Of a DNA stretch of 64,000 bases, positions 16,917 to 27,245 are shown piece by piece; position 1 is the first letter of the stretch; every line of letters starts with the position of its first letter. Below the pieces are notes generated by a model. It searched no databases and was not told the DNA's origin. It saw only the letters and a list, made by a program, of their open reading frames with translations. The stretch is from NCBI GenBank assembly GCA_001683825.1, contig LXTR01000016.1:1-64000 (forward strand), read 5' to 3'. Made by a program: the position numbers and the translations under genes. The DNA comes from Flavobacteriaceae bacterium CP2B. Its GTDB lineage: Bacteria > Bacteroidota > Bacteroidia > Flavobacteriales > Flavobacteriaceae.

Positions 16917-17651
16917 TTACATTTTAAACTCCTTTTCAAATTCGGCGGTGGTGTATACATGGCTGGCCAGGAACCTGTAGTTGATCTCTGCTGCGAGGTT
17001 CCCATCGTACCCGGGAACTATGGCAGAGGCCGTGGCATCCTTGACTACGGCGACTTCAAATCCCAGTTCCAAAAGTTCCCTTAAATGGGATTCTACACAA
17101 AGGTTGCCCGACATACCTGCCAACACGATCTTGTCTATTTTCTGCTTTCTCAACTGTAAACCCAGATCGTTTTGTTCCGGACCATACACCTTATGGGGGC
17201 TGACGACGGTCACAAAATCCTTTTCTATATACTTTTTGTACCGTGGCAGCCAATCCGCGCCAGATCCCTCGAACCCTTCCGTGTTTAACTGGTCTCCTCG
17301 GTCAAACATTCCGATATCGTGCATCAGTTTCTCCAGGGTCCCTTCAAATTTCCAGGCATGGTCGTGCTTGTAGTAATAATGGGGTGAGATAAAGACTTTA
17401 ATACCATTTTCTTCACCCAGTTTAAACAACGTTTCCAGGTTTTCTACGGTCTTGTTTTTTGTAACGCTTTCCCCGATAACGCCCCAGGTCACCCCTTGGG
17501 GACTTAGAAAATCATTCTGGGGGTCAATGATAACAATGGCTGTGGTAGCATCAACAGTGAAGCCGGGATCGGGTAGTTGCGCGACCAGTTTAAAACTTGA
17601 TGCCACCATGAAAACGAGGATGAACAATGAATTTTGAAGATGATTTTTCAT
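16917..17651 (-). CDS. exported cysteine hydrolase (isochorismatase fold), paralogue 1
   Basis: 244 aa from the ATG at 17651 (an ATG 24 bp further up gives 252 aa). Signal peptide ends near KLVAQ. The isochorismatase-like triad is visible: Asp in IIDPQNDF, Lys in SPHK and nucleophile Cys in GMSGNLCVES. A His-rich HYYYKHDH segment is shared with two paralogues at 34408 and 37055. Family members hydrolyse amides, ureides or vinyl ethers; the substrate is unknown here. It is divergent from an ECF sigma factor gene about 420 bp away. Confidence 0.87.
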   Translation of the reverse strand: MKNHLQNSLFILVFMVASSFKLVAQLPDPGFTVDATTAIVIIDPQNDFLSPQGVTWGVIGESVTKNKTVENLETLFKLGEENGIKVFISPHYYYKHDHAWKFEGTLEKLMHDIGMFDRGDQLNTEGFEGSGADWLPRYKKYIEKDFVTVVSPHKVYGPEQNDLGLQLRKQKIDKIVLAGMSGNLCVESHLRELLELGFEVAVVKDATASAIVPGYDGNLAAEINYRFLASHVYTTAEFEKEFKM

Positions 17652-18068
17652 TTTAAAAAAGTTTAAGTGAAACATTATTTAAGCAACAATTCGCATGTGC
17701 ACCGGTGGAATGGAACTTTGTACTCCCTCCCCGCATCGCGGTGTTTTTAAGGGTGCATGCAGGAGGGGCCGGTGTGGTTTTGAAGCCGTATCCATCTTCC
17801 CTGTTATTAGGTTGCCATTGGCCACCTGCACATGCTTCTTTGCTACTGGCCCCAAAATTCTTAATTGATATCAGGCCAATTTGTTCTATCCTAACCGAAT
17901 TGTCAAAAAATTGCGCCTTCCATCAGGGCGCTAATCCCAACGGCCTGCCTTTATTTCGACATTAGAGCAAAATGGCAACAGAATAGCCGGCAAAACCAAA
18001 GGACATTTACAGTATACTAACCCTGGGTCGATTAAATAGGAATACCAAGGGTGTTAAAACTTCTAATC
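17652..18068. other. divergent intergenic, no gene seen
   Basis: 417 bp between the cysteine hydrolase and the sigma factor, both reading outward. It must hold both promoters, but no unambiguous box was found. Confidence 0.4.
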
Positions 18069-18623
18069 ATGTCAGCACAATTGCAACCAGAGAATTGGGT
18101 AAATCAGTACGAAACGTACCTGATGAACTACACCAGAAACAGAATTGCGGATCCCAACACCGCCCAGGACATTGTCCAGGATACCTTTTTAGCCGCTTTT
18201 AAGAACAGGGGGCTGTTTAAAGGAAATGCCAGCGAGAAAACCTGGTTAACCGCCATTTTAAAGAATAAGATCGTGGACCACTATCGGCAGGCAAACACGT
18301 TTAAAGGGAAGGGATTGCGAAAAACAGTCTCTTTCAGCGCTTTTGGCTCGGAACATCATCTGGAACCCACAGAGGACTCCTATGAAAACAACCCGGTTAG
18401 CCGCTATATCCATTTCAAAGAATTGGAGCAGACCTTAAATGAAGGCCTGAAATCATTGAACGGTGTCGAACTAAAGGTCTATCACTTGCAAAGTAAGGGA
18501 TTTGACAATGACTATATCTGCGACAAATTGTCCATTTCAAAATCCCATTGCTGGGTGGCCCTCCACAGGGCGAGGCGAAAGCTTAAAGCCTATTTGAACA
18601 CCGAATGGGATCTGGCCTCCTAG
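18069..18623 (+). CDS. ECF-type sigma-70 factor
   Basis: 184 aa with region 2 (AQDIVQDTFLAAF, then WLTAILKNKIVDHYRQ) and region 4 (LQSKGFDNDYICDKLSISKSHCWVALHRARRKLK). The start is set at the ATG at 18069 (MSAQLQPENW); a start 18 bp earlier is open but unlikely. It resembles the sigma factor at 39519, including the shared WLTAILKNKI.DHYR stretch, so the two are paralogues. No anti-sigma factor gene is adjacent; an unknown protein follows. Confidence 0.88.
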   Translation: MSAQLQPENWVNQYETYLMNYTRNRIADPNTAQDIVQDTFLAAFKNRGLFKGNASEKTWLTAILKNKIVDHYRQANTFKGKGLRKTVSFSAFGSEHHLEPTEDSYENNPVSRYIHFKELEQTLNEGLKSLNGVELKVYHLQSKGFDNDYICDKLSISKSHCWVALHRARRKLKAYLNTEWDLAS

Positions 18624-18749
18624 GGGAACAAAGGTAGGCGACTTGCCACCCTATGGGATACCCTTCCAACGGAAGGAGGAACAAGCAATACCCCGCGACA
18701 GCGACGGATCTCGCGACAAAACAATACAATAACAGAAGAACCTATTTAT

Positions 18750-19178
18750 ATGGCCACAGATCATACAACACCTGCAAAGATACTTTCCGGTGAGGACAAT
18801 GCCACACCATCGTATACGTCGGCATGTGGCAAGCCAACAGTTTCTATAAATAACCAGCCTTTGATCCCTGTTGGGATACTCTTGCTGCCTTCAACGGGCA
18901 GTTCTCCGGTAACCCTGAAAATAATCGCGGACGGAAAAGAACAGGACCTTGAAAATGTAGTTCTGGAACTGGACCAGGATTCCATTGATCCCGGAGGAGG
19001 TAAATGCCTATTACAGGGTGATCAAAAAACCGGTAAAATTACCAAGCAGTGGGTTTTCAGGTATTCCCCACCAGCGGTCCAAAGTGCCCCAAAGGCACCG
19101 GCTGACCAGGAATACCTCAGGCAGGGGCTGCTTGCCGGGGCCTCAAGGGTGCAGACAAGACTTAGGCGCACCTTGTAA
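18750..19178 (+). CDS. hypothetical protein downstream of ECF sigma factor
   Basis: 142 aa, not recognised. No signal peptide or membrane helix. The middle (VTLKIIADGKEQDLENVVLELDQDSI) looks like a beta-rich segment; two Cys (26 and about 86) and a basic C-terminus (RVQTRLRRTL) are notable. The 126-bp gap after the sigma gene in the same direction suggests either co-transcription or a target of that sigma factor. Confidence 0.45.
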   Translation: MATDHTTPAKILSGEDNATPSYTSACGKPTVSINNQPLIPVGILLLPSTGSSPVTLKIIADGKEQDLENVVLELDQDSIDPGGGKCLLQGDQKTGKITKQWVFRYSPPAVQSAPKAPADQEYLRQGLLAGASRVQTRLRRTL

Positions 19179-19556
19179 CATTTAAATCATTCAGGTTCAG
19201 GGTGATTACCAAAAAGGCATCCGGTTGCTACTACAAAATCCCCGGAAATCCAATCTCCAAAATCGGACCATCGCAAGGCCATGATCTATTCCGGGAAAGG
19301 CCTGGACCTCCTATGCCTAATCTTCCGACAAGACACATGGTACAAGCTTGCCAGCAAGTGGTATTCAGGCGCTGAAGCGTGGCAAGGGGGGCTAGCCTGG
19401 TCTACCCGGCCGTACCGGAGGTCTTCCATAAGGAAATGGATGTCACTAAAGAACAATGCCTTTTCAGGGGCCACGAAATCCCCGGGTGGGATCTTAATCG
19501 TAAAATGTACCAGGGCACAAGGCCCTTTCAAGATTCCAGGCTACGCCCTGGTTTTC

Positions 19557-19745
19557 CTAAATAAACCACCCATGGTCGTCACAGTAGTATTCCCTGGTTG
19601 CTGGTTGCTCGACATACGTATCATTTGGGGCCATCGGGAGCCTGTCACGGGTATGGCCCAGGAAGAAGTTTGCTTTTGTCCGAATGTCTTTCAGTAGTGT
19701 CTGTAAAAAATCCATAAACTCTTTGTTTTTTCTTTGATGCCGCAA
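19557..19745 (-). CDS. possible small protein or gene fragment
   Basis: 62 aa (52 from an inner ATG, MDFLQTLLKD). Not recognised. Amphipathic start, then APNDTYVEQPATREYYCDD. It could be the tail of a decayed gene. Confidence 0.2.
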   Translation of the reverse strand: MRHQRKNKEFMDFLQTLLKDIRTKANFFLGHTRDRLPMAPNDTYVEQPATREYYCDDHGWFI

Positions 19746-19933
19746 AGGTAGCCCCGTTGTACATCAGTGTGTTATGCAGGTATTCCCCGGTGATAGGCAA
19801 GATGTCCCTGTTGACTTTGTTTCGTACGTAACCGGCAATCCACCGACCCCCACTCCCGGTAACGCGCCAAGACCTGCCTCACCCCATTCTTTACCATATT
19901 TGGGTTTGGTGTGCCGATTTCTGTAGCACTGTA

Positions 19934-20077
19934 TCAATTCAGGGATATGAACAGCCCCGGAGCCAACAGGTTGATGTTGTTCTCAATAAATTCGTATATC
20001 GTATAAGGATGTATGCTCTCTTTAAACATTTTTAAATGCAAATCCTCAAGCTTTACTTTATTTTTATAGACCTTCAT
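19934..20077 (-). CDS. possible small protein
   Basis: 47 aa from the inner ATG (MKVYKNKVKL...), A+T-rich, not recognised. A longer frame reaches 20134. No promoter evidence; listed because nothing else explains this A+T-rich pocket. Confidence 0.2.
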   Translation of the reverse strand: MKVYKNKVKLEDLHLKMFKESIHPYTIYEFIENNINLLAPGLFISLN

Positions 20078-20277
20078 GATGCTGTGTTTTTTGTATGTGT
20101 TTAATACGATCGGAGCCGGCTGATATCGGTTCATGTTGATTCCCAGGAAACAGTATGCGTCTACCTGCTATGCCATACCTGCAACTGCCTTATACTGTTT
20201 AATTCCAAAGTTCCTTCAACCCTTGGTGCGACTATTGCTTCACCCCCGGGATCTGGTATCGCATCCCACGGCCCGGG

Positions 20278-21060
20278 TTAGGCCGACAGCAGGGATTGGC
20301 GGAAGGCTTTGCGGAATTTGAGGGGTGTAATGCCAAAACTGTTCTTAAATAGTTGCGAAAAATGACTGGGGTTGTCATAGCCAATGCCCATCCCCACCTG
20401 GATGATATTTTCCTCTGTACCCAGCAAGAGCTCCTTCGCGTGTTCCATTTTCAAGCGATTGGTAAACTGGTGCGGGGTCTCGCCTGTGGTTCTTTTAAAC
20501 ATTCGAATAAAATGGTGGACGCTTAATTTGGCCAGTGTTGCCAATTCGTTGGTACTGATCTGGCAATCTATATGGTCCAATATGTAGCGCTGTATTTTCT
20601 GCAATTGAAAAGGGGTAATGCCCATTTTACGTGTGGAGCAAAGGGCTTCTTGTTGACAAACCCTTTTAACCAGGTAGTCGCCCAGCGAAACGATCATGTT
20701 TTCCAGGTACCATTTATCATCCCCGGGGCAATACAGCAATTCCTGGATCAGATAGATGGCCAACTGGTTGCTCAATGCTCCGTCCATAAAGTGTTTTTGC
20801 ACAAAACTCTCCGGATCTAAATCGACATCCATCGTGCCAAAGACCCCGTTATACAGCCCCAATATCAATGGCCCTTCATTGGCGTACTCTTCGGAAGCCT
20901 CCAAATGGAATACGAATTGGAAGTCTTCCCCTTCAGCATAGTCCGTGCTCTTATAGTCCTTTTTATTGCTAAGAAATAGGATGATGGGGTTCTTGTGTGC
21001 AAGGTTGCGCACCTTATCCGTGTCTTTGATAATTTGCTTGAGATTTTTCACGTAACGCAT
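20278..21060 (-). CDS. AraC-family transcriptional regulator
   Basis: 260 aa. The C-terminal ~100 residues contain two HTHs: ISTNELATLAKLSVHHFIRMFKRTTGETP and EENIIQVGMGIGYDNPSHFSQLFKNSFGITP. The N-terminal 150 residues are an uncharacterised sensor domain lacking the Cys pair of the other AraC proteins in this window; it does contain several Cys, among them one in LLYCPGDD. It is divergent from the giant kinase gene, 368 bp away. Confidence 0.88.
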   Translation of the reverse strand: MRYVKNLKQIIKDTDKVRNLAHKNPIILFLSNKKDYKSTDYAEGEDFQFVFHLEASEEYANEGPLILGLYNGVFGTMDVDLDPESFVQKHFMDGALSNQLAIYLIQELLYCPGDDKWYLENMIVSLGDYLVKRVCQQEALCSTRKMGITPFQLQKIQRYILDHIDCQISTNELATLAKLSVHHFIRMFKRTTGETPHQFTNRLKMEHAKELLLGTEENIIQVGMGIGYDNPSHFSQLFKNSFGITPLKFRKAFRQSLLSA

Positions 21061-21428
21061 GATGTAGTTTTTAGGTTGAATCCGTACTATTTCTTTCTCT
21101 GAAGGCGCCTTATTCTTTTCAGATAGTATCTGCCTTTCAGGTTTATCGCTCTAAAGGTTCCTTTTTATATCCCACAGCGCTTTGTTTTCATTTGCAAAAG
21201 GTCTGTGGGTCTTAGTTCTGAAGGCAACCTCAACATTTACAAGCATAAAATTAAGCCGGTAATACCCCTGCTGCCAGTACCAACTTTTTAATGTCTTCAT
21301 TTGTTTAACTAACGGTGCAAATAGGGGGGCAATGCAGGGAAAGCAGCAGGCTTTGAACGCCACGGCGCGGAAAAAATCTTCTTAACGTTGGCATTTACCT
21401 TCTTAACGTAAAGGCTATTAGCGATAAA
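21061..21428. other. divergent regulatory interval
   Basis: 368 bp between the AraC gene and the giant kinase. Contains the LytTR-like direct repeats at 21384-21413. No gene seen. Confidence 0.5.
21384..21413 (+). promoter_or_regulatory. candidate LytTR-type operator, two direct repeats 21 bp apart
   Basis: AACGTTGGC (21384-21392) and AACGTAAAG (21405-21413) sit within longer cttcttaacgt repeats exactly 21 bp apart. Each fits the published LytTR half-site pattern [TA][AC][CA]GTTN[AG][TG] at eight of nine positions. A LytTR response regulator is encoded in the same cluster (28273-29031). The sites end 16 bp before the first ATG of the kinase gene, so a downstream start (21459) may be the real one. 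Confidence 0.5.
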
Positions 21429-24400
21429 ATGAGTAATTTGAAGTCTAAACCAGCTCTTATGGATCCGATAAGAATTACGAATGTGTTTCTTAGGCAGAAA
21501 CCACATTCCAAAAAGTTTGTCGTGGAGGAAAAGATAGATGATGGCATTAATGCTGAACTGATCAATCAGCTGGACAGTACCTCCTTTTTGAAGTATTGCG
21601 GTATTGAGAAAATTACCGCTATAGAAGGTGATAGCATCACCTATACCATTCCGCCTATTTCAGATAAGTTTCCTGTGGCACCTCGTACCCAGGAAGAATT
21701 CGAAAAGTTCCTGGACCTCGCTATTTCCGCTACAAAGGCGCTGTCGGTCATTCATCAGTTGGATCATTGTTTCGGGGTCTTCCACGCAGATCGGTTTCTT
21801 GTAAGCCAGGAAGGTCAATTGGTCATTATCGGATTGGGAATGGTCAGGAAAGACTACGGAGATATTGACCTGTCTGGCTTTCAGACTTCTGATTTTTCAT
21901 ACCTGGCTCCGGAATTTAGCAGCAGAACCAATGGTATCCCGGAAAAATGGGCCGACTTCTACAGCCTGGGTACACTATTGCATTATTGGCTGACAGGGAA
22001 GCATTTTGTAGACGGGCAAGACCGGCAGGAAATGCTGCACCAGCATCTGATCAAAAATTACGATAAAGAAGCAACCCCTGCTTTATGGAATGATACGGGA
22101 ATATTTCAAATTATCTCGAACCTTGTATCCAAAAATCCAGAAGATCGATACCGTTCTGCCCATGGTGTTATAAAAGACCTTACTAATCTCCAATTCCATA
22201 ATTCTAAGGGTGAATTCTCTGATAAAATAGAAATAAGTCGGGATTATAATCCCGGTGTATTGAATCTGAACAAAGCATTTTATGAGCGGGAAGAGCCATT
22301 GAACCAATTATTGGCCATTTATGAAAAGGTGAAAAAAGGAGGGTCGGCCATTGTTTTTGTCGAAAGTTCGGAAGGAATGGGTAAAACCAGTTTGGGGGAA
22401 GCCTTTCTATCTAAGATATCTGAATCTAATACGTTATGTAACATAGGAGGTTTTGATCAGTCAAACTCTTCACCTTATTTAGTATGGCAACGGGCCTTTA
22501 AGAATATTGCCAAAAGAATATTTTTAAAATCTAGCCAAAGTCACGTGGAAATACGAAAGATTTTCCGAAAAGGCCTGGGCTCAGATTTGTCTCTCCTTTT
22601 TGATATTCTCCCCGATCTCAAGGATTTAACTGGATCCATGGATCCACCAGAGCCTTTAGATCCCGTTGAGACACAAAACAGATTCATAAATGTTTTTTCC
22701 CGCTACTGTCGCACTTTGGATAATATCGGTCTCAGGAGGGTTTTGTTCCTAGATGATTGGCAGTGGTGCGACCTGCCTTCCCTGAAGATTGTGGAGCACC
22801 TGATCAAATCATCTGTTCCCAGACTGATGTTCGTCCTTTCGTACAATGCGAAGGAAATTCATAAGGACCACCCATTGCTACGGTTTCAAAATGAACTAAA
22901 AAATTCTCCTAAGTATTTCTCCATCATCAGTCTTAAACCACTCTCGCCCGCGGGTACGAATCGCATGGTATCCGATATATTATCTGAGAATGAAGGAGAT
23001 GTCCGTGAATTGGCTGGATTGATATACAAAAAAACCTACGGGAACCCTTATTACATAAAGCACTTCTTGCGCTCGCTACATGACAATCAAACATTGTACT
23101 TTGATCAATCAACAAAGCGATGGAGGTGCAACCTCGATCAGGTTAAGCTGCTGGAGGTTACTGAAAATGTCGTAACCATAGAAGAAAAACAACTGGAACT
23201 GCAGTCCTTCCAGGCGCAAAATTTGCTGAAGGTTGCCGCTTACAACGATGGACGGTTCGATATACCACTTCTCGCAAGAATATCTGGCTACTCGGCAGAC
23301 ATTATTCGACTCCTTTTGGACGTCTTGGTACATGCCGGACTTTTATCAACGATTGAGGGGCCGAAAGGCACTTATAGCTTCATTCACAAGCGTATACAGC
23401 AAGCAGCCCTCTCTTTGGTAATTCCCAATTTTCAGTACTCGCCTGAAGAATTGCACCATATGATCGCCTTGTACAGGTTACAAGAGTATTCTATTGATAA
23501 GTCCCTGGAGCTAAATCAATTGATGTATCATTTACAGGAATCCAAAAATCTCCTATCGCGAAAAACCAGTGATGAAGCCCTTGAATATATCGTAAAAGCC
23601 GGTAATTTGGCCAATGAATCCAATGCCCCACAAACTGCAAAATCCTACTTCAACCTGGGAATAGATTTGATTGAGCGATTTGATTTAAAGCGATTTGAGT
23701 ACGAATTGCACAAGGGGTTGACCACAGCCTTTTTGCTTCTGAACGATATAGATGAGGGTAGAAAATATGCCAAGCTGACAAAAAAATTGGCATACAAACA
23801 AAAGTTAGGAAGGATTGAAATAATCCTCCTTACCATGAAATTTTATGAAGCCTATACCTACTATGAGGACAATATTTCAGCTGGTCTAGAGGCTTTGCAA
23901 ATATGCGGCAAACCCATAAGGGCCACAGGCTCCGGAAATGAAATCGCATCCTTGATCAACCGGGAATATGAGATTTTTATTTCCTTCACCAATGGAAAGG
24001 AACTCCAGCAAATAATCCCACAAGAACTTATGGAAGGATATTCCGAACGGATTTACATGGATATCCTTGCGAACATGATTACCTCTGCCCATTTTACTAA
24101 CCAGGAGCTATACTCTTTGGTAGTACTAAAAATGGTAAACCACTCATTCAAATTTGGCCTTTCAGAATCAACCCCGCTGGCTTTTGTGTGTCTTGGATCT
24201 CTTTTGATTTCAAAGTACACTTCATATGAGCTAGGCCTAAAAGTTGGCGAGCTTGGCCTTGATCTTTTGGAAAAGGTAAAATCGGACAAATATGGCACTA
24301 GGACAGTCTCTAGCTTTCATCTTCTTCTAAGCCATTTTAGGGAATCTTATGAAATCATACACGCTAAATTAGAAGAAGGAATTTCCTCCTGTACAGATAT

Positions 24401-27245
24401 GGGTGATAGCATGTGCACAAACTACCTGTATTATGTAAAAGTCCGCAACCAGTTTTTGTCTGGTACGGTTTTACCAGAAGCCCTTAAACAGTGTGAAGTA
24501 GCGTTGGAACTAATGTCCCAAAATAACTGTGACGGCTTTATGGCTCAAATGTCACTTATCAAAAGTGGGGTCCTGCTACTCCAAAACAATCCTAGTACTG
24601 AAGATGAACTCGCAGATTCAAAGGCTATTAATCTATTGATTGAAAAGAAGCACTTTTCAGCATTGGTTAATCACAATGTATTTAGAAGCTGGGTATATTG
24701 TTTAAAAAGAAATTATGTCAAAGCCTATGATCTACTTCAATCTAATGAAGAATTTATATCTTATGCCACATCGCAACCAAATGTCTTCAGACACCACGTT
24801 TTAAAATCGGTATGCGAACTTATGCTAGTCAAATCTCCCAGGAAGAAAGACCTTAAAATTATAGAGGATCGGCAAAATTCGCTTCGTGGATGGGCAGACC
24901 AAAATCCGACAAACTTTAGAGCCGAATTCACTATGGTTGAGTTCATTCTTGCCTGTAGGCGCAATGCATACCCATTAGCCGTAGAGAAAATCGAAGAAGC
25001 TTTAAAATGGTCTGAGAAAGGTAATCTAAGAGCAATACAAGCAATGTTGTATGATTTGGGGAGCAGGCTCTTACCCAATAAGGAGTATGGTTTTATGAAG
25101 AAACATCTGAAATCGGCGGCAATCGAGGCATATGGCAATTGGGGGGTGAACACAAAAGGCGCCAATAGGGAAGTTGCTAGCAAAAAAGTATTGAGCACAG
25201 ATAGTAGGCACATCAGTTTTGATAGGCAAAGCCTTATTAAGGCTACCCAGGCTATTTCAGCCGAAGTTAACCGAGATGCGTTGGTACAGAGGCTTCTCAA
25301 TATTGTCATGGAAAATGCGGGGGCCGATAAAGGGGCGCTTGTCCTGATGAAGGATAATGTGCCTTACGTACAGGCAGTTATTGTTGGTGAAAATCACAAG
25401 GACAATATATTTAAAGAAGCTGAATTGGCTTCCTTCATAGGACTCCCCACCAACCTCATTGAGCATGTAATTTACAGTAAGAAGGAATTTAGTATAGACA
25501 ACGTAAACCAATTCAGCACGAACAAGGATGGCTACTTTCGATCGAACCAGATCTGTTCTTTGATACTCTTGCCCCTGGTCAAACAAAACGACCTGGTAGG
25601 GGTGCTATACCTGGAAAATAGCCAGGTTTCCGGATTGTTTACCGAAGGGGATCTGGAAGTTTTAAGGGTAATCGCATCCCAGGCAGCCATCTCCATTACA
25701 AATTCGATACTGTATGAGCAAGCGATGTCCCTTAACAAGGAATTGGCGGCCTCCCAGGAAGAACTGGGTAAAATGAATCTCATCCTTGAAGAGCGCATCA
25801 AGGAACGGACCAAGCACCTGCGCCATGAGATCGAGATGCGGAAGGAAGCAGAAAGGGGTTTGTTATTCGCGAAAAACGACGCTGATAACGCGAACAAAGC
25901 AAAGTCCCAGTTCCTGGCTAATATGAGCCATGAAATACGGACCCCGTTAAATGCCATCGTCGGTTTTGCACAAATCTTGATGAATCAGAGTCAGGCCCTT
26001 CAATTGACCTACAAGTTCAAGCGATATTTGAATAATATCCACCAAAGTGCTGAATCCTTATCTGAAATCATCAATGACATCCTTGATTTGTCCAAGATCG
26101 AAGCCGGAAAAATGACCTTGAAAAAGGAAGACATGGACCTGAAACAGATGGTAATGTCTGTCTTCCGGATTCATAAAAGCCTGGGGAAAACCAGGAATGT
26201 GACTCTGGTATGCGATTGGGAAACAGGTACGCCACATTATATCCATTCAGACCGTAGCAAACTGAAACAGATACTGATGAACATCCTTGGGAATGCGATT
26301 AAATTCACCCCCCCGGACAAGGAAGTACGTTTACGGGTAAAAAGGGAAGGTTCCTTGCTCTGTTTTTCGGTCATTGATGAAGGTATCGGCATCCCAGAGG
26401 GCCAACTGCAGAAGATTTTTAATCCTTTTGTTCAGGCAGATGCCGGCATTAACAGGAAGTATGGCGGCACCGGTCTTGGTTTGGCCATTACCAAAAGACT
26501 GGTAGAGATCCTTCAGGGGAGCATTGATGTGCAAAGCAAGGTACAAGAGGGAACATCGTTCACCATTTGTATTCCTTATGAAAAAGCCAGTATGGACAAA
26601 ACCGAGATGCCCGAAATACTCTTTGCCAATTTTAACATCCCTGAATCCAGCAAAATTTTGGTGGTCGAGGACAACACGATGAACCAGGAAATGATCCGGG
26701 CCCTATTTGCCGAACTGGGCGCTGAAATCCTGTTGGCCAGTAACGGACGCGAGGGCATCAAGATTACCAGGCAATATAAGCCGGATATCATTTTCATGGA
26801 CATCCATATGCCCCATTTGGATGGCTTCGAAACCGTTAACAGGATCCGGACCTTTAATGAGGAGGTGCCCATAATTGGGCTTTCGGCGGATGCCTTTAAA
26901 GAACATCAGGAGGCCGCCATTAAGGCTGGTTTCTCTGATTACCTTACCAAGCCTATACAAATGACCCTGTTAATTCAGGTGCTCAGGCAGTATTTGATCA
27001 AAGACAGGGTCAATGCCAATGGTTGCGACTCGCCCCTGAGCGACCAACAAAGGCGGCAAAGGGACAAAGCATTGCAGTCCCTTCGCGTATTGCCCATCTT
27101 TGAGACAGAAAAACTAGTTGCCGCTGCAGAACCTTTAAATTCTCTATTATCTCCTTTGGTATTCAACAAATTGGAAGAGGCCATCTATTCCGGAGATGAT
27201 CTGGTGCTGCAGGATATTTTATCAAACTCCCTGGATGAACAGTAA
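21429..27245 (+). CDS. pseudokinase-STAND ATPase-GAF-hybrid histidine kinase
   Basis: 1938 aa. Order: Ser/Thr-kinase-like domain (about 30-260; HAD at 119-121 replaces HRD, the DFG motif is replaced by GLG and the Asn after the catalytic Asp is missing, so probably inactive); AAA/STAND ATPase (Walker A with Lys319, Walker B RVLFLDDWQWCD); a long helical-repeat region (about 640-1240); GAF (about 1265-1425); coiled coil; HisKA with His1501 (NMSHEIRTP); HATPase (NAIKF, GGTGLGLAI); REC with Asp1791; and an Hpt-less tail. This architecture is known for large multi-input sensor kinases. A second start at 21459 is possible. The stop overlaps the next gene by a few bases, so the two are translationally coupled. 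Confidence 0.9.
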   Translation: MSNLKSKPALMDPIRITNVFLRQKPHSKKFVVEEKIDDGINAELINQLDSTSFLKYCGIEKITAIEGDSITYTIPPISDKFPVAPRTQEEFEKFLDLAISATKALSVIHQLDHCFGVFHADRFLVSQEGQLVIIGLGMVRKDYGDIDLSGFQTSDFSYLAPEFSSRTNGIPEKWADFYSLGTLLHYWLTGKHFVDGQDRQEMLHQHLIKNYDKEATPALWNDTGIFQIISNLVSKNPEDRYRSAHGVIKDLTNLQFHNSKGEFSDKIEISRDYNPGVLNLNKAFYEREEPLNQLLAIYEKVKKGGSAIVFVESSEGMGKTSLGEAFLSKISESNTLCNIGGFDQSNSSPYLVWQRAFKNIAKRIFLKSSQSHVEIRKIFRKGLGSDLSLLFDILPDLKDLTGSMDPPEPLDPVETQNRFINVFSRYCRTLDNIGLRRVLFLDDWQWCDLPSLKIVEHLIKSSVPRLMFVLSYNAKEIHKDHPLLRFQNELKNSPKYFSIISLKPLSPAGTNRMVSDILSENEGDVRELAGLIYKKTYGNPYYIKHFLRSLHDNQTLYFDQSTKRWRCNLDQVKLLEVTENVVTIEEKQLELQSFQAQNLLKVAAYNDGRFDIPLLARISGYSADIIRLLLDVLVHAGLLSTIEGPKGTYSFIHKRIQQAALSLVIPNFQYSPEELHHMIALYRLQEYSIDKSLELNQLMYHLQESKNLLSRKTSDEALEYIVKAGNLANESNAPQTAKSYFNLGIDLIERFDLKRFEYELHKGLTTAFLLLNDIDEGRKYAKLTKKLAYKQKLGRIEIILLTMKFYEAYTYYEDNISAGLEALQICGKPIRATGSGNEIASLINREYEIFISFTNGKELQQIIPQELMEGYSERIYMDILANMITSAHFTNQELYSLVVLKMVNHSFKFGLSESTPLAFVCLGSLLISKYTSYELGLKVGELGLDLLEKVKSDKYGTRTVSSFHLLLSHFRESYEIIHAKLEEGISSCTDMGDSMCTNYLYYVKVRNQFLSGTVLPEALKQCEVALELMSQNNCDGFMAQMSLIKSGVLLLQNNPSTEDELADSKAINLLIEKKHFSALVNHNVFRSWVYCLKRNYVKAYDLLQSNEEFISYATSQPNVFRHHVLKSVCELMLVKSPRKKDLKIIEDRQNSLRGWADQNPTNFRAEFTMVEFILACRRNAYPLAVEKIEEALKWSEKGNLRAIQAMLYDLGSRLLPNKEYGFMKKHLKSAAIEAYGNWGVNTKGANREVASKKVLSTDSRHISFDRQSLIKATQAISAEVNRDALVQRLLNIVMENAGADKGALVLMKDNVPYVQAVIVGENHKDNIFKEAELASFIGLPTNLIEHVIYSKKEFSIDNVNQFSTNKDGYFRSNQICSLILLPLVKQNDLVGVLYLENSQVSGLFTEGDLEVLRVIASQAAISITNSILYEQAMSLNKELAASQEELGKMNLILEERIKERTKHLRHEIEMRKEAERGLLFAKNDADNANKAKSQFLANMSHEIRTPLNAIVGFAQILMNQSQALQLTYKFKRYLNNIHQSAESLSEIINDILDLSKIEAGKMTLKKEDMDLKQMVMSVFRIHKSLGKTRNVTLVCDWETGTPHYIHSDRSKLKQILMNILGNAIKFTPPDKEVRLRVKREGSLLCFSVIDEGIGIPEGQLQKIFNPFVQADAGINRKYGGTGLGLAITKRLVEILQGSIDVQSKVQEGTSFTICIPYEKASMDKTEMPEILFANFNIPESSKILVVEDNTMNQEMIRALFAELGAEILLASNGREGIKITRQYKPDIIFMDIHMPHLDGFETVNRIRTFNEEVPIIGLSADAFKEHQEAAIKAGFSDYLTKPIQMTLLIQVLRQYLIKDRVNANGCDSPLSDQQRRQRDKALQSLRVLPIFETEKLVAAAEPLNSLLSPLVFNKLEEAIYSGDDLVLQDILSNSLDEQ

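Larger units (their letters stand above)
19179..20277. other. 1.1-kb gene-poor stretch
   Basis: No well-supported gene. Two short minus-strand frames (19557-19745 and 19934-20077) are listed separately with low confidence. Composition is uneven: G+C-rich near 19300-19550 and A+T-rich near 19950-20100, consistent with remnants of several sequences. Confidence 0.5.

Noticed and set aside
27196-27234. Earlier start for the REC-LytS kinase
   Set aside because: The added residues are read from the end of the giant kinase in another frame and are not part of a receiver domain.
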